Of a DNA stretch of 64,000 bases, positions 1-8,193 are shown in pieces. A model generated the notes under the pieces. The model made no database searches. It was not told the DNA's origin and was given only the letters and a program-made list of their open reading frames with translations. How positions within the stretch are numbered: the first letter of the stretch is position 1; the number at the start of each line of letters is the position of its first letter. The position numbers and the translations under genes were made by a program. Origin of the DNA: Microbacterium oleivorans (GTDB taxonomy: Bacteria; Actinomycetota; Actinomycetes; Actinomycetales; Microbacteriaceae); NCBI RefSeq assembly GCF_023715745.1, contig NZ_JAMBOV010000007.1, positions 62,001 through 126,000 of the forward strand, in the 5' to 3' direction.

Positions 1-550
1 CTCCGACGGCTTCGTCATCGTCCTCGCCGACGACGATTCCGAGTCGGCGGCGGTCGAAGCCTTCCGCTCCGGCGCGGACGACTACGTCGTCAAGCCGTAC
101 GGGCCCTACGCGCTCCGAGCGCGAATCGACGCGTTGATGCGGCGCTCCCGCTCCCTCCTTCCGACGACGGCGGTGCTGTCCGACCCGGCGGTCATCGAGC
201 ACGGTGCTCTGCGCCTGTTCCCGGGGTCACGACGAGTGGACATCGCCGGTGTCGAGTGCGAGCTGACGCGCTCCGAGTTCGATCTGCTCCACACGTTCCT
301 GCGGGCCAAGGATCAGGTGTTCAGCAAGTCGTCGCTCGCGCTCATGCTGCGTGAGAGCCAGGGCCAGAGCGGTCACCACATCACCGCTCATGATCGGCAC
401 GCCGTCGAGGTCCACATCATGAACCTGCGCCGCAAGCTCGCCGACGACCCGCGCGCGCCGCAGTGCATCGAGACCGTCCGCGGATTCGGCTACCGGCTGG
501 CGCCCCTCGGCGTGGCGAGCACGGTCCTGGTGCAGGCCGCGGCCGGCTGA
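1..550 (+). CDS. Response regulator, OmpR/PhoB type, 3' part only
   Basis: This gene enters from the left edge; the reading frame starts at base 2. The first residues are the end of a receiver domain, with the SGADDYVVKPY motif containing the conserved Lys near beta-5. An OmpR/PhoB winged-helix DNA-binding domain follows, ending in the typical ETVRGFGYRLA wing motif. The phosphoacceptor Asp lies outside the window. The partner kinase and target genes cannot be seen. The next gene has its own promoter, so this gene probably ends its transcription unit here. The family call is firm; the regulon is unknown. Confidence 0.88.
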   Translation, partial: SDGFVIVLADDDSESAAVEAFRSGADDYVVKPYGPYALRARIDALMRRSRSLLPTTAVLSDPAVIEHGALRLFPGSRRVDIAGVECELTRSEFDLLHTFLRAKDQVFSKSSLALMLRESQGQSGHHITAHDRHAVEVHIMNLRRKLADDPRAPQCIETVRGFGYRLAPLGVASTVLVQAAAG

Positions 551-605
551 GTGGTGGGGAACCGCCGGGTGACCTCCGCGTCACCAGGAGGACCGGTGCG
601 CGGGG

Positions 606-611
606 TAGTGT
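606..611 (+). promoter_or_regulatory. -10 hexamer TAGTGT, leaderless start
   Basis: TAGTGT ends 7 nt before the ATG at 619, so the transcript should begin at or next to the start codon. It decides the start over an in-frame upstream extension. No convincing -35 box was identified. Confidence 0.55.
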
Positions 612-618
612 GCGCCTC

Positions 619-2025
619 ATGACGCGTTCCACCGGCGGGACGCCCGAGATCCCCGCCACCGCCGACAGCGGCGCCCTGCCCGTGATGTTCCAGGACCTCG
701 AGGAGCGCCCCGTCGCCCGGAAGAGCGTCGTGTCGTGGGCGATGTGGGACTGGGCGACGCAGCCCTTCAACTCGGTCATCCTGACCTTCGTCTTCGTGTC
801 GCTGTACCTCGTGTCCGACACGTTCCTGCCCGAGGATGTCGCCCGGCTCGCCGATGACGACCCGATCAAGGAGTCCGCCCTCGCCGAGCTCTCGAGCGGA
901 TATGGCCTCGTCTCGACCCTCGCGGGGCTCGCGATCCTGCTGCTCGCGCCCATCCTCGGGCAGGTCGCCGACCGCAAGGGCCGCAAGAAGCGCTGGTTGC
1001 TGATCGCGACCGCCGTCCTCGCGCTCCTGCAGTTCGGCCTCTTCTTCGTGTTCGCCGAACCGTCGTTCTTCTGGGTCGGCGCGATCCTCGTCTCCCTCGG
1101 AGCCGTCGCCTCCGAGATCGCCGGCGTGAACTACAACGCTCTGCTGGTGAGCGTCTCGACGCCGCGGACGGTCGGCAAGGTGTCGGGGCTCGGCTGGGGA
1201 CTCGGCTACATCGGCGGCATCCTCGCCCTCGTCGCGGTCGTCGTGCTGAACGCGGCCGAGTGGTTCGGGCTGGACACGTCGAACGGGCTCGCCTACCGCC
1301 TCATCGCGGTCGGCTGCGCCGTGTGGACGGTCGCCTTCGCGATCCCGCTGTTCCGCAACGTTCCGGAACCTCCTGCCCCCGCCGGTACGCCTCCGCTCGG
1401 GTTCACGGCGTGGTTCCGCGAGTTCTTCCGTTCCATCAGGGACCTGTTCCGCTCGCACCGTCCCACGGCATGGTTCCTTCTGGCGAGCGCCGTCTACCGC
1501 GACGGCCTCGGCGGCGTCTTCGCCTTCGGCGGTGTCCTCGCCGCCGTCGCCTTCGGGTTCTCGCCGAACGAGGTGATCCTCTTCGGCATCGCCGCCAACC
1601 TGGTCGCCGGGATCTCGACCGTCGTCGCCGGACGCCTCGATGACCGGTACGGCGCCCGCGCGATCATCCTGGTCTCGCTCAGCGGCCTCGTCGTCACCGC
1701 CCTGGCCGTGTTCCTGCTGCACGACGCCGGCAAGCTGCCGTTCTGGATCCTCGGGCTGCTCCTGTGCGCCTTCGTCGGCCCCGCCCAGGCATCGACCCGG
1801 TCGCTCCTCGCACGGGTCACGCCCGAGCACATGCAGGGCGAGGTGTTCGGGCTGTACGCGACGACGGGCCGCGTCGTGAGCTTCCTCGCCCCCGCGATGT
1901 GGACGCTCTTCATCGCCGCCTTCGGGGCGACCTACTGGGGCATCCTGGGCATCGCGATCGTCCTGGTGCTCGGACTCGTCCTCATGCTCTTCGTCAAGCT
2001 GCCCCGCCCCGCTCACCTGCGCTGA
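619..2025 (+). CDS. MFS transporter, UMF1/Atg22-like family
   Basis: A 468-residue membrane protein with about 12 hydrophobic segments. The N-terminal WAMWDWATQPFNSVILTF stretch and the GQVADRKGRKKRW loop (an MFS A-like motif after TM2-TM3) fit the UMF1 group of the major facilitator superfamily, related to vacuolar effluxer Atg22. It is a plasma-membrane transporter; the substrate cannot be predicted. The ATG at 619 was chosen because it lies 7 nt after a -10 hexamer and directly precedes the conserved N-terminus. It converges on the next gene across a strong nested hairpin. Confidence 0.85.
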   Translation: MTRSTGGTPEIPATADSGALPVMFQDLEERPVARKSVVSWAMWDWATQPFNSVILTFVFVSLYLVSDTFLPEDVARLADDDPIKESALAELSSGYGLVSTLAGLAILLLAPILGQVADRKGRKKRWLLIATAVLALLQFGLFFVFAEPSFFWVGAILVSLGAVASEIAGVNYNALLVSVSTPRTVGKVSGLGWGLGYIGGILALVAVVVLNAAEWFGLDTSNGLAYRLIAVGCAVWTVAFAIPLFRNVPEPPAPAGTPPLGFTAWFREFFRSIRDLFRSHRPTAWFLLASAVYRDGLGGVFAFGGVLAAVAFGFSPNEVILFGIAANLVAGISTVVAGRLDDRYGARAIILVSLSGLVVTALAVFLLHDAGKLPFWILGLLLCAFVGPAQASTRSLLARVTPEHMQGEVFGLYATTGRVVSFLAPAMWTLFIAAFGATYWGILGIAIVLVLGLVLMLFVKLPRPAHLR

Positions 2026-2030
2026 ACGAC

Positions 2031-2091
2031 CGCGAGCCGACGCATTCGGCATCCATCCGCAGCGGATGAGCGCCGTTCGCGTCGGCTCGCG
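2031..2091. terminator. Nested inverted repeat between convergent genes
   Basis: A perfect 13-bp inverted repeat (2031-2043 with 2079-2091) encloses a second perfect 7-bp hairpin (2054-2060 with 2062-2068, loop A). It sits between the stop codons of two convergent genes and lacks a T tract. It probably works as a terminator in both directions. Confidence 0.7.
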
Positions 2092-2106
2092 AGCGGATGC
2101 CGGGGG

Positions 2107-2742
2107 TCAGCGCTCGGCGCGGGCGAGGTTCTCGCGCAACTCGTCGGCGTTCTGCCGCACGACGTAGGCCGGCTGGTCGCGCTCGACGCGCCAACTCTCG
2201 TCCAGCCCGCCGACGTTGACGGTGTCGAAGCCGAAGTCGTCGTAGAGCCGGGTGATGAAGGTCACGCCGTCCTGCGATTCGCTCGCGGTGGCGAGGGCGC
2301 GGCGGTTCGGCGAGCCGGCCGGCGCGCCTGTCGTGGCGATGTCGGCGGCCGGGATGTGGTTGAAGCCCTTGACGACGGTCGACTGCGGCAGACGCTCCTG
2401 CAGCATGCGCGAGGTCGTGGTCTTCTTCTCGTCGAGCTCGGCGATGTGCCCGTCGCGCTCCCAGTAGTAGTTGTTCGTGTCGACGACGATCTTCCCGGCG
2501 AGCTCCGCCACGGGCAGGTCGTCGATCGCCTTCAGCGGCACCGTCACGACGACCCACTCGCCGAAGGCGGCGGCCTCCGCGGCGGTCATCGCCTGCGCGT
2601 TCTCGCCGAGCTCGGCCACGAGTCCTGCGAGGGTCTCGGGGCCGCGAGAGTTGGCGATCGCGACCTGATGGCCCTGCGCGACCAGCACCCGTGCGATGGC
2701 CGAGCCGATGTTTCCTGCGCCGATGATTCCTACGTGTGTCAT
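2107..2742 (-). CDS. NADPH-dependent F420 reductase-like oxidoreductase
   Basis: A 211-residue protein with an N-terminal Rossmann fold (GIIGAGNIGSAIARVL, residues 5-20). The domain matches the F420-dependent NADP reductase / ProC-like superfamily: a two-dinucleotide fold with the TVPLKAIDDLP and VVDTNNYYWERDG stretches typical of this group. It probably moves hydride between NADP(H) and another cofactor. Whether F420 is the partner cannot be told; many actinobacterial members are uncharacterised. It is monocistronic, with about 60 bp to the next minus-strand gene. The start was chosen because the Rossmann motif begins at once. Confidence 0.75.
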   Translation of the reverse strand: MTHVGIIGAGNIGSAIARVLVAQGHQVAIANSRGPETLAGLVAELGENAQAMTAAEAAAFGEWVVVTVPLKAIDDLPVAELAGKIVVDTNNYYWERDGHIAELDEKKTTTSRMLQERLPQSTVVKGFNHIPAADIATTGAPAGSPNRRALATASESQDGVTFITRLYDDFGFDTVNVGGLDESWRVERDQPAYVVRQNADELRENLARAER

Positions 2743-2801
2743 GTGTCGAGGAAACGCCACGGCACCGTGGGCATTCCCGAACGGGGACTGGGGGATGCCG
2801 A

Positions 2802-5150
2802 TCACTCCGTGATGAGCACGCTCCACGTCGAGCCGACCAGGGCCTCGATCCGCTGGTCGCCGCTGCGGAACGTGCGGACCCCCTCGGCATCCGTCGAGCG
2901 GGCCCTCGCCCGCGCGGAGGTGACGACGCCGTCGGCGTCCCAGGCGAGGTCGATCTCGATGCCGGGGCGCGCGACGAGGCCCCGCACCGAGCCGGCGCCG
3001 AGAGCCGCGGGCAGCGCCGGGAGCAGGTCGATCGTGTCGCCGTGCGACTGCAGCAGGCACTCGGCGAGCCCGGCCGTGTAGCCGAGGTTGCCGTCGATCT
3101 GGAAGGGCGGGTGCGCGGCGAGCATGTTGTCGTACAGACCGCCGGACTGGTCCCCGCGATCGACGGACATGTCGCGGAAGACCAGCTCGAGCAGCGCGGC
3201 GACGCGTTCGGGCTGGCCGAGCCGGGCGCGGAGGGCGATCTTCCATGCGAGCGACCAGCCGGTGGACTCGTCCTCGCGCAGATCGAGGAAGCGGGACGCC
3301 GCGGCCGCGAGCTCGTCCGTCAGCGGCTCGGTCCCGGGGTAGACGAACACGAGGGGCGAGAGGTGACGGTGGCGCGGATCGACCGCCTCGCGTCCGCCGG
3401 GCCATTCGGCGATCGTCCCGTCCACGACGGGGATCTCGGGGAGCTGTGCGCGGGCCTCGATCGCCTGGGCGACGAGCGGATCGTCCTCCTGGCCCACGAG
3501 ATGCGCGGCACGGACGAAGGAGTCGAGGTGGGCGCGCAGCAGGACGACGTCGAGAGTCGCCGACTCCGAGACGGCCGCCGAGCCGCCGCTCGCGGTGCGG
3601 AAGACGTTCTCGGGCGAGGTCGACAGCGCAGTGCCGCGCAGGCCCTCCTCCGACACCGTCGTCCAGGCGAGGGCGAAGGCCGTCGCTCCCCGCAGCAGCC
3701 GGAACGCGCGCAGGCGCTCCGCGCGGTCGGTCACACCGAACGCCTCGCGCTCGGCGAGATGCAGGCCGAGCCAGAGACCCGCCATCGGCCAGAAGGCCCA
3801 CGCGGCGTCGTGCCGGCCGTCGCCGACGGGCTGGGTGTAACCCCAGGCATCCGTGTTGTGGTGCGCGACCCAGCCGGGGGCGTCATACAGCCGGCGCGCG
3901 GTCTCCCCGCCGCTGTCGGCCAGCGCGTCGAGCAGCCCGAGGAGCGGCTCCTCCGTCTCGCTGAGGTTGGTCGTGTGCGCCGCCCAGTAGTTCATCTCGA
4001 CGTTGATGTTCGTCGTGTAGTTCGAGCTCCACTCGGGGCGGACGTTCTGGTTCCAGATGCCCTGCAGCGTCGCCGGCAGGCCACCCGGCCTGGAGGAGCA
4101 GACGAGCAGGTACCGGCCGTAGTGGAACAGCAGCGCCGCCATGCCGGGGTCGCGCGCCACGTCGACGGCACCGCCCTCGCCCAGCGCCCGGAGCCGTTCG
4201 GCGGTGTCGAGGTCATCCGCCTCGGGCGCGGGCGCGAGCGTCAGCTCAGCACGGTCGTAGAGGCGGGCGTGGTCGCGCAGCTGCGCGGTGCGCACCTCGT
4301 CGAGACCGTCCGAGACGGCCGCGTTCACGAGCTCGGTCGCACGTCGCGCCGCGGCGCGCTCGGTGCCCTCGGGCATTCGTCCCATCCCGGTGAAGGTCGT
4401 CGCGGTCGCGAGGACGACGGTCACCCGCGTAGCCCGCAGGACCCGACCGCCGCGAACGAGGGTGCCGTCGGTGAGGATCCGCAGGTGCAGCGCTCCGCGG
4501 ACCGAGGGCGCGTCCTCGTCGTAGACGATCGGCTGGTCGACCTCGTCGTGCGGCGGCGTCACATCCGACGGGACCTGGACGAGCAGCGTCGTGGCGGCGT
4601 CGTTCTCGACGCGTCCGAGTTCGCGCAGGGGGGTCTCGATCTCGACGCGCACGTCGATCGGGTCATCGCTCTCGAGCTCGTGGACGAGCACCTGATGGGG
4701 CGCGCTGATCCACGTGCGGTGATGCACGCGGTTGCCGTCGAGGCGGCCGTCGGCCGAGTGCGTCGCGGTGGCCAGGTCGAGTTCTCGCCGGTACCCGGTG
4801 AGCTCGGCGGCATCCGCCCCGTCGATGCGCAGGCGCAGATCGGCGAACGGCAGGAACGACTGGGCGTGACGGTGCTGCAGGCGGCGCACGAGCACGTCCG
4901 CCTCGTCCTCCCTGCCGTCCGCGACGGCCTCGCGGGCGGCAGCGAGCGCCTCTCGGGCCTGTTCCGCCGTGACGATCGGCGCCGCGAGCTCACTGGCCGG
5001 ACTGCCCGACCACACCGTCTCATCGTTCAGGCGCAGCAGGGCGTCGGCGACGCCGCCGAAGCACATCGCGCCGAGCGCTCCGTTGCCCAGCGGCAGCGCC
5101 TCGTTCCAGGTCTCGGCGGGACGGCGGTACCACAGCACGTGCTCGGTCAT
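2802..5150 (-). CDS. Glycoside hydrolase family 95 (alpha-L-fucosidase type)
   Basis: A 782-residue protein with the GH95 layout: N-terminal beta-domain (WNEALPLGNGALGAMCFGG, residues 14-32), a middle linker and an (alpha/alpha)6 catalytic barrel. NINVEMNYWAAHTTNLSE holds the conserved Asn/Glu region. Known members are inverting alpha-1,2-L-fucosidases, with some alpha-galactosidases. There is no signal peptide, so it probably acts inside the cell on imported oligosaccharides. The ATG follows a GAGAGGAAA ribosome site. It diverges from the ROK, kinase, nagB and GH2 operon, which suggests a fucosylated, GlcNAc- and galactose-containing substrate. Exact specificity is inferred. Confidence 0.85.
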   Translation of the reverse strand: MTEHVLWYRRPAETWNEALPLGNGALGAMCFGGVADALLRLNDETVWSGSPASELAAPIVTAEQAREALAAAREAVADGREDEADVLVRRLQHRHAQSFLPFADLRLRIDGADAAELTGYRRELDLATATHSADGRLDGNRVHHRTWISAPHQVLVHELESDDPIDVRVEIETPLRELGRVENDAATTLLVQVPSDVTPPHDEVDQPIVYDEDAPSVRGALHLRILTDGTLVRGGRVLRATRVTVVLATATTFTGMGRMPEGTERAAARRATELVNAAVSDGLDEVRTAQLRDHARLYDRAELTLAPAPEADDLDTAERLRALGEGGAVDVARDPGMAALLFHYGRYLLVCSSRPGGLPATLQGIWNQNVRPEWSSNYTTNINVEMNYWAAHTTNLSETEEPLLGLLDALADSGGETARRLYDAPGWVAHHNTDAWGYTQPVGDGRHDAAWAFWPMAGLWLGLHLAEREAFGVTDRAERLRAFRLLRGATAFALAWTTVSEEGLRGTALSTSPENVFRTASGGSAAVSESATLDVVLLRAHLDSFVRAAHLVGQEDDPLVAQAIEARAQLPEIPVVDGTIAEWPGGREAVDPRHRHLSPLVFVYPGTEPLTDELAAAASRFLDLREDESTGWSLAWKIALRARLGQPERVAALLELVFRDMSVDRGDQSGGLYDNMLAAHPPFQIDGNLGYTAGLAECLLQSHGDTIDLLPALPAALGAGSVRGLVARPGIEIDLAWDADGVVTSARARARSTDAEGVRTFRSGDQRIEALVGSTWSVLITE

Positions 5151-5349
5151 GGGGTTTCCTCTCGGCCGGTGACGGCCGGATGCCGCAGCGGGGGGATGCG
5201 GGGCCGCGACGGGCATGAGCCCTCGCGCGCGGGATGCGCGCCGGCGAGGGCACCGTTCCGACGATAGACGGTGCCGCGGCCGGCCTTGCGCCCCCGGCAT
5301 CCGTCTGCTTTTATCTCAGAGTAAGACGAAAAGGCGGGGAAGGGAATCC
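5151..5349. promoter_or_regulatory. Divergent control region, GH95 / ROK operon
   Basis: This 199-bp gap separates the GH95 gene from the ROK-regulator operon. Around 5312-5328 lies an A/T-rich, partly symmetrical stretch, TTA-TCTCAGAG-TAA, which is unusual in this G/C background. It is a reasonable place for the ROK operator. A ribosome site (AGGGAA) precedes the GTG at 5350. Confidence 0.35.
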
Positions 5350-6501
5350 GTGAGCGGCGATCGGGCAGCGGCGAGCAGGGGCACGGCGACCAACGCCGAC
5401 GTCACCCGCATCAACCGCACCGCGATCCTCGACGCCCTCGCGGCCGGCCCCCTGGGCCGCGCCGAGCTCGTCGCGGCCACCGGACTCGCGTCGGCGACCG
5501 TGCACCGCCTCTGCGCCCGCATGGTCGACGAGGGCCTCCTCGGCGTCGAGCGCGACAACGGCGGCATCGGTCGCCCGACCCACCGCTACCGGCACCTCGG
5601 CGAGGCGCGCACGGTCGTCGCGGTCGACGTCACCTCCGCCGTGGCGCGCGGGGCGCTCATCGACCTGAACGGTGAGATCCGGCACACCGATGTCCGGTCG
5701 CTGCAGGATGCCGACGGGCATCTCACGGCCTCCTCCCGCCTCGAGGGGGTCGGCATGCTCGCCGAGCGCCTCGTCGGCGCCGCCGCGGACCTCGGCAGCC
5801 CCGCCCAGGGGGTCGGCCTGTCCGTCCCCGGCGTCGTCGGGGCCGACGGCTCCGTGAGCGATTCGGTCGAGCTCGAGTGGAACGGGCTCGCCGCCCGCGA
5901 TCTGCTCCAGGCGCGCACGGGACTCCCGGTCGTGGTCGAGAACGACGCGAACGCCGTGACGATCGGCGAATGGACCCGCGGCGCCGGGCAGGGCACCGGC
6001 GACCTCGCCGCCCTCGTCTTCGGGATCGGCGTCGGTGCGGGGATCGTCTCGGGCGATCGCCTCGTCCGCGGTGCGGGCGCCGCAGCCGGCGAGATCGGCT
6101 ACCTCATCACCGATCCGCAGGCCTTCGCCGCACCCCGGGCGGCCGGCGGCGACCTCGAGACGCGTGTCCTCAGCCTCGGGGCCGCTCGCGGCGAGGCATC
6201 CACCATGGCCGTCCTCGACGACGAGAGCGCCGCCGGCGGCGAGCGGGCCGAGCGGCTGCTCGATCACATCGCGATGTCCGTCGCCGCCCTGTCGGTGATC
6301 CTCGACTGCCGCGTGGTGATCCTCGCGGGCCGTCTGCCGCGGCGCACCGATCTGCTCGTGGACGGTGTCACCCGGCGCCTCGACGGACGCATCCCCCGGC
6401 CGCCCGCCCTGGTCGTCGGGGCGCTCGGCGAGGACGCCGCCCTCGTCGGCATCGGGCAGCTCATCATCGACCACGTGAAAGGGGCGGTGTACCTTGCCTG
6501 A
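5350..6501 (+). CDS. ROK-family transcriptional regulator
   Basis: A 383-residue protein. Residues about 14-75 form a winged helix of the NagC/XylR type (TRINRTAILDAL, ATGLASATVHRLC). The rest is a ROK sugar-sensing/kinase fold (FGIGVGAGIVSGDRL, VVENDANAVTIGEW). The usual ROK zinc motif (His followed by CxCGxxGC) is missing: the segment reads GEIGYLITDPQ and has no cysteines, so this is a zinc-less ROK. It probably represses its own operon and perhaps the divergent GH95 gene, with a sugar ligand as inducer. GTG 5350 has an AGGGAA ribosome site; the 3' end overlaps the kinase gene by 8 bp. Confidence 0.85.
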   Translation: MSGDRAAASRGTATNADVTRINRTAILDALAAGPLGRAELVAATGLASATVHRLCARMVDEGLLGVERDNGGIGRPTHRYRHLGEARTVVAVDVTSAVARGALIDLNGEIRHTDVRSLQDADGHLTASSRLEGVGMLAERLVGAAADLGSPAQGVGLSVPGVVGADGSVSDSVELEWNGLAARDLLQARTGLPVVVENDANAVTIGEWTRGAGQGTGDLAALVFGIGVGAGIVSGDRLVRGAGAAAGEIGYLITDPQAFAAPRAAGGDLETRVLSLGAARGEASTMAVLDDESAAGGERAERLLDHIAMSVAALSVILDCRVVILAGRLPRRTDLLVDGVTRRLDGRIPRPPALVVGALGEDAALVGIGQLIIDHVKGAVYLA

Positions 6502-7438
6502 CCTCACCGAGACCACCGGAACGCTCGTGGGTGTCGACGTCGGGGGGACGAAGACGCACCTGCGCGCACGCGTCGCCGGCGAGACCGTCGATCGCATCGT
6601 GCCGAGCGAGCTCTGGCGCGACGGCGCGATCTTTGACGACCTCGCGAACTTCGATCGGCTCGCGCGGCTCGTCCTCGACACGGTCGGCGCCGTCCCCGAG
6701 GTGACGATCGTCGGCGCACACGGCATCGACAGCACGCGGCAGAGCCTGCAGGCGACGGCCCTGCTCGGGGAACGGATGCCGGGGCACGTCGAGATGCTGA
6801 ACGACGGCGTCCTCCTCGCCCCGGCGATGGGACTCGAGTCCGCCGTGTGCGTCATCGCCGGCACCGGATCGGTGATCGTCGGCTTCGACGCCGACGGCGC
6901 GCCGGTGACCGCAGACGGCTACGGCTGGCTCATCGCCGACGATGCGAGCGCACCCGGCATCTCGCGGCGCGCGGCCGTCGGTCTGCTGCGCGCCGTCGAC
7001 CAGCGCGGAGCGGCGGCGATGACCGACCCGCTCGGGGCTCGATTCCTCGCCGCGTTCGAGGCGGTCGACCACGTCGACCTCGCGCTGCGCTTCCAGGCCG
7101 GCGCGAGCGAGGCGTCCTGGGGCAAATTCGCGCCGCAGGTGTTCGCGGCCGTCGCGGACGGCTCGACGATCGCCCGCGAGGTCATCGCCGCCTCGGCGGT
7201 CCACCTCGCCGAGGCGGTCGTCGCCGTGCGTCGTCGCGGGGCGCGTGGCTCAGACGTCATCGCGGCGGGCGGCGTCATGACGGCGCAACCGCTGCTCGCC
7301 GACCTCCTGCGCACCGAGCTGAGGACCCGAGACGGTGCGCTCCGCCTGCATGTGCTCGACGAACCACCCGTCGTCGGCGCCCTCGCCCTCGCGGCCGCCC
7401 GCCGCGACCAGCTCTCCCCCCGAAAGGTGCTCTCGTGA
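6494..7438 (+). CDS. BadF/BadG-type sugar kinase, probably N-acetylglucosamine kinase
   Basis: A 314-residue ASKHA-fold ATPase with a phosphate-1 motif (GVDVGGTKTHLR, near residue 13) and a second glycine motif (VIAGTGSVIVGFDADG). This layout matches the BadF/BadG/BcrA/BcrD family, which includes eukaryotic and bacterial GlcNAc kinases. It starts at a TTG inside the end of the ROK gene; the next candidate, GTG 6530, would delete part of the nucleotide-binding motif. The tightly coupled nagB supports an amino-sugar substrate. No nagA deacetylase is nearby, so either another locus supplies it or the substrate is glucosamine itself. Confidence 0.75.
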   Translation: MPDLTETTGTLVGVDVGGTKTHLRARVAGETVDRIVPSELWRDGAIFDDLANFDRLARLVLDTVGAVPEVTIVGAHGIDSTRQSLQATALLGERMPGHVEMLNDGVLLAPAMGLESAVCVIAGTGSVIVGFDADGAPVTADGYGWLIADDASAPGISRRAAVGLLRAVDQRGAAAMTDPLGARFLAAFEAVDHVDLALRFQAGASEASWGKFAPQVFAAVADGSTIAREVIAASAVHLAEAVVAVRRRGARGSDVIAAGGVMTAQPLLADLLRTELRTRDGALRLHVLDEPPVVGALALAAARRDQLSPRKVLS

Positions 7439-8193
7439 GGATCCTGCTCTCCCCCGATGCCGCCGGCGCCGGCGAGATCGCTGCGGCGATCGTCGCCACC
7501 TCGATCGCCGACCGGCCCGCTCCCGTCCTCGGCGTCGCGACCGGGTCGAGCCCGCAGCCGCTGTACCGCGCCCTCACCGCGCGTGTGCAGAACGGCCTCG
7601 ACCTGTCGCGCGCCGCGGCATTCGCGCTCGACGAGTACGTCGGACTGCCGGTGGACCACCCCGAGAGCTACCACTCCGTGATCGCGCGCGAGGTCACCGA
7701 GCCCCTGCGCCTCGACCCCTCACGCGTGCACGTCCCCGAGGGCTCCGCCGCCGACCCCGCCGAGGCCGCCGCGCGCTATGAGGCGGCGATCGCCGAAGCC
7801 GGCGGGGTGGATCTGCAGATCCTCGGCATCGGGGCCAACGGCCACATCGGCTTCAACGAGCCGGGTTCCGCTCCTGACTCGCGCACACGTGTCGTCGAGC
7901 TGGCACCGCGCACGGTCGCGGACAACAGCCGCTTCTTCGACGGCGACGCCGGCCAGGTCCCCACTCACGCCCTCACACAGGGGATCGGAACGATCCTCGA
8001 CGCCCGCGAGATCGTCCTCATCGCGTGGGGCGAGTCGAAGGCCGACGCCGTCGCCCGCGCCGTCGAGGGCCCGCAGACGGTCGACCTGCCGGCATCCTTC
8101 CTCCAGCGGCACGACCGCGTCACCCTCGTCCTCGACGCGGCCGCCGCGTCGCGGCTGAGCCCCGCATCGCTGTCCGCCGAGGTCGCCCCGTGA
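7435..8193 (+). CDS. nagB: Glucosamine-6-phosphate deaminase
   Basis: A 252-residue protein of usual family length. It isomerises and deaminates glucosamine-6-phosphate to fructose-6-phosphate and ammonia in the cytosol. The motifs FALDEYVGL (catalytic Asp66 region) and GIGANGHIGFNEPGS (catalytic His region, residues 131-145) are intact. GTG 7435 overlaps the kinase stop by 4 bp (GTGA), after a GAAAGG ribosome site, so the two are translationally coupled. It feeds amino sugar released by the neighbouring glycosidases into glycolysis. Confidence 0.93.
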   Translation: MRILLSPDAAGAGEIAAAIVATSIADRPAPVLGVATGSSPQPLYRALTARVQNGLDLSRAAAFALDEYVGLPVDHPESYHSVIAREVTEPLRLDPSRVHVPEGSAADPAEAAARYEAAIAEAGGVDLQILGIGANGHIGFNEPGSAPDSRTRVVELAPRTVADNSRFFDGDAGQVPTHALTQGIGTILDAREIVLIAWGESKADAVARAVEGPQTVDLPASFLQRHDRVTLVLDAAAASRLSPASLSAEVAP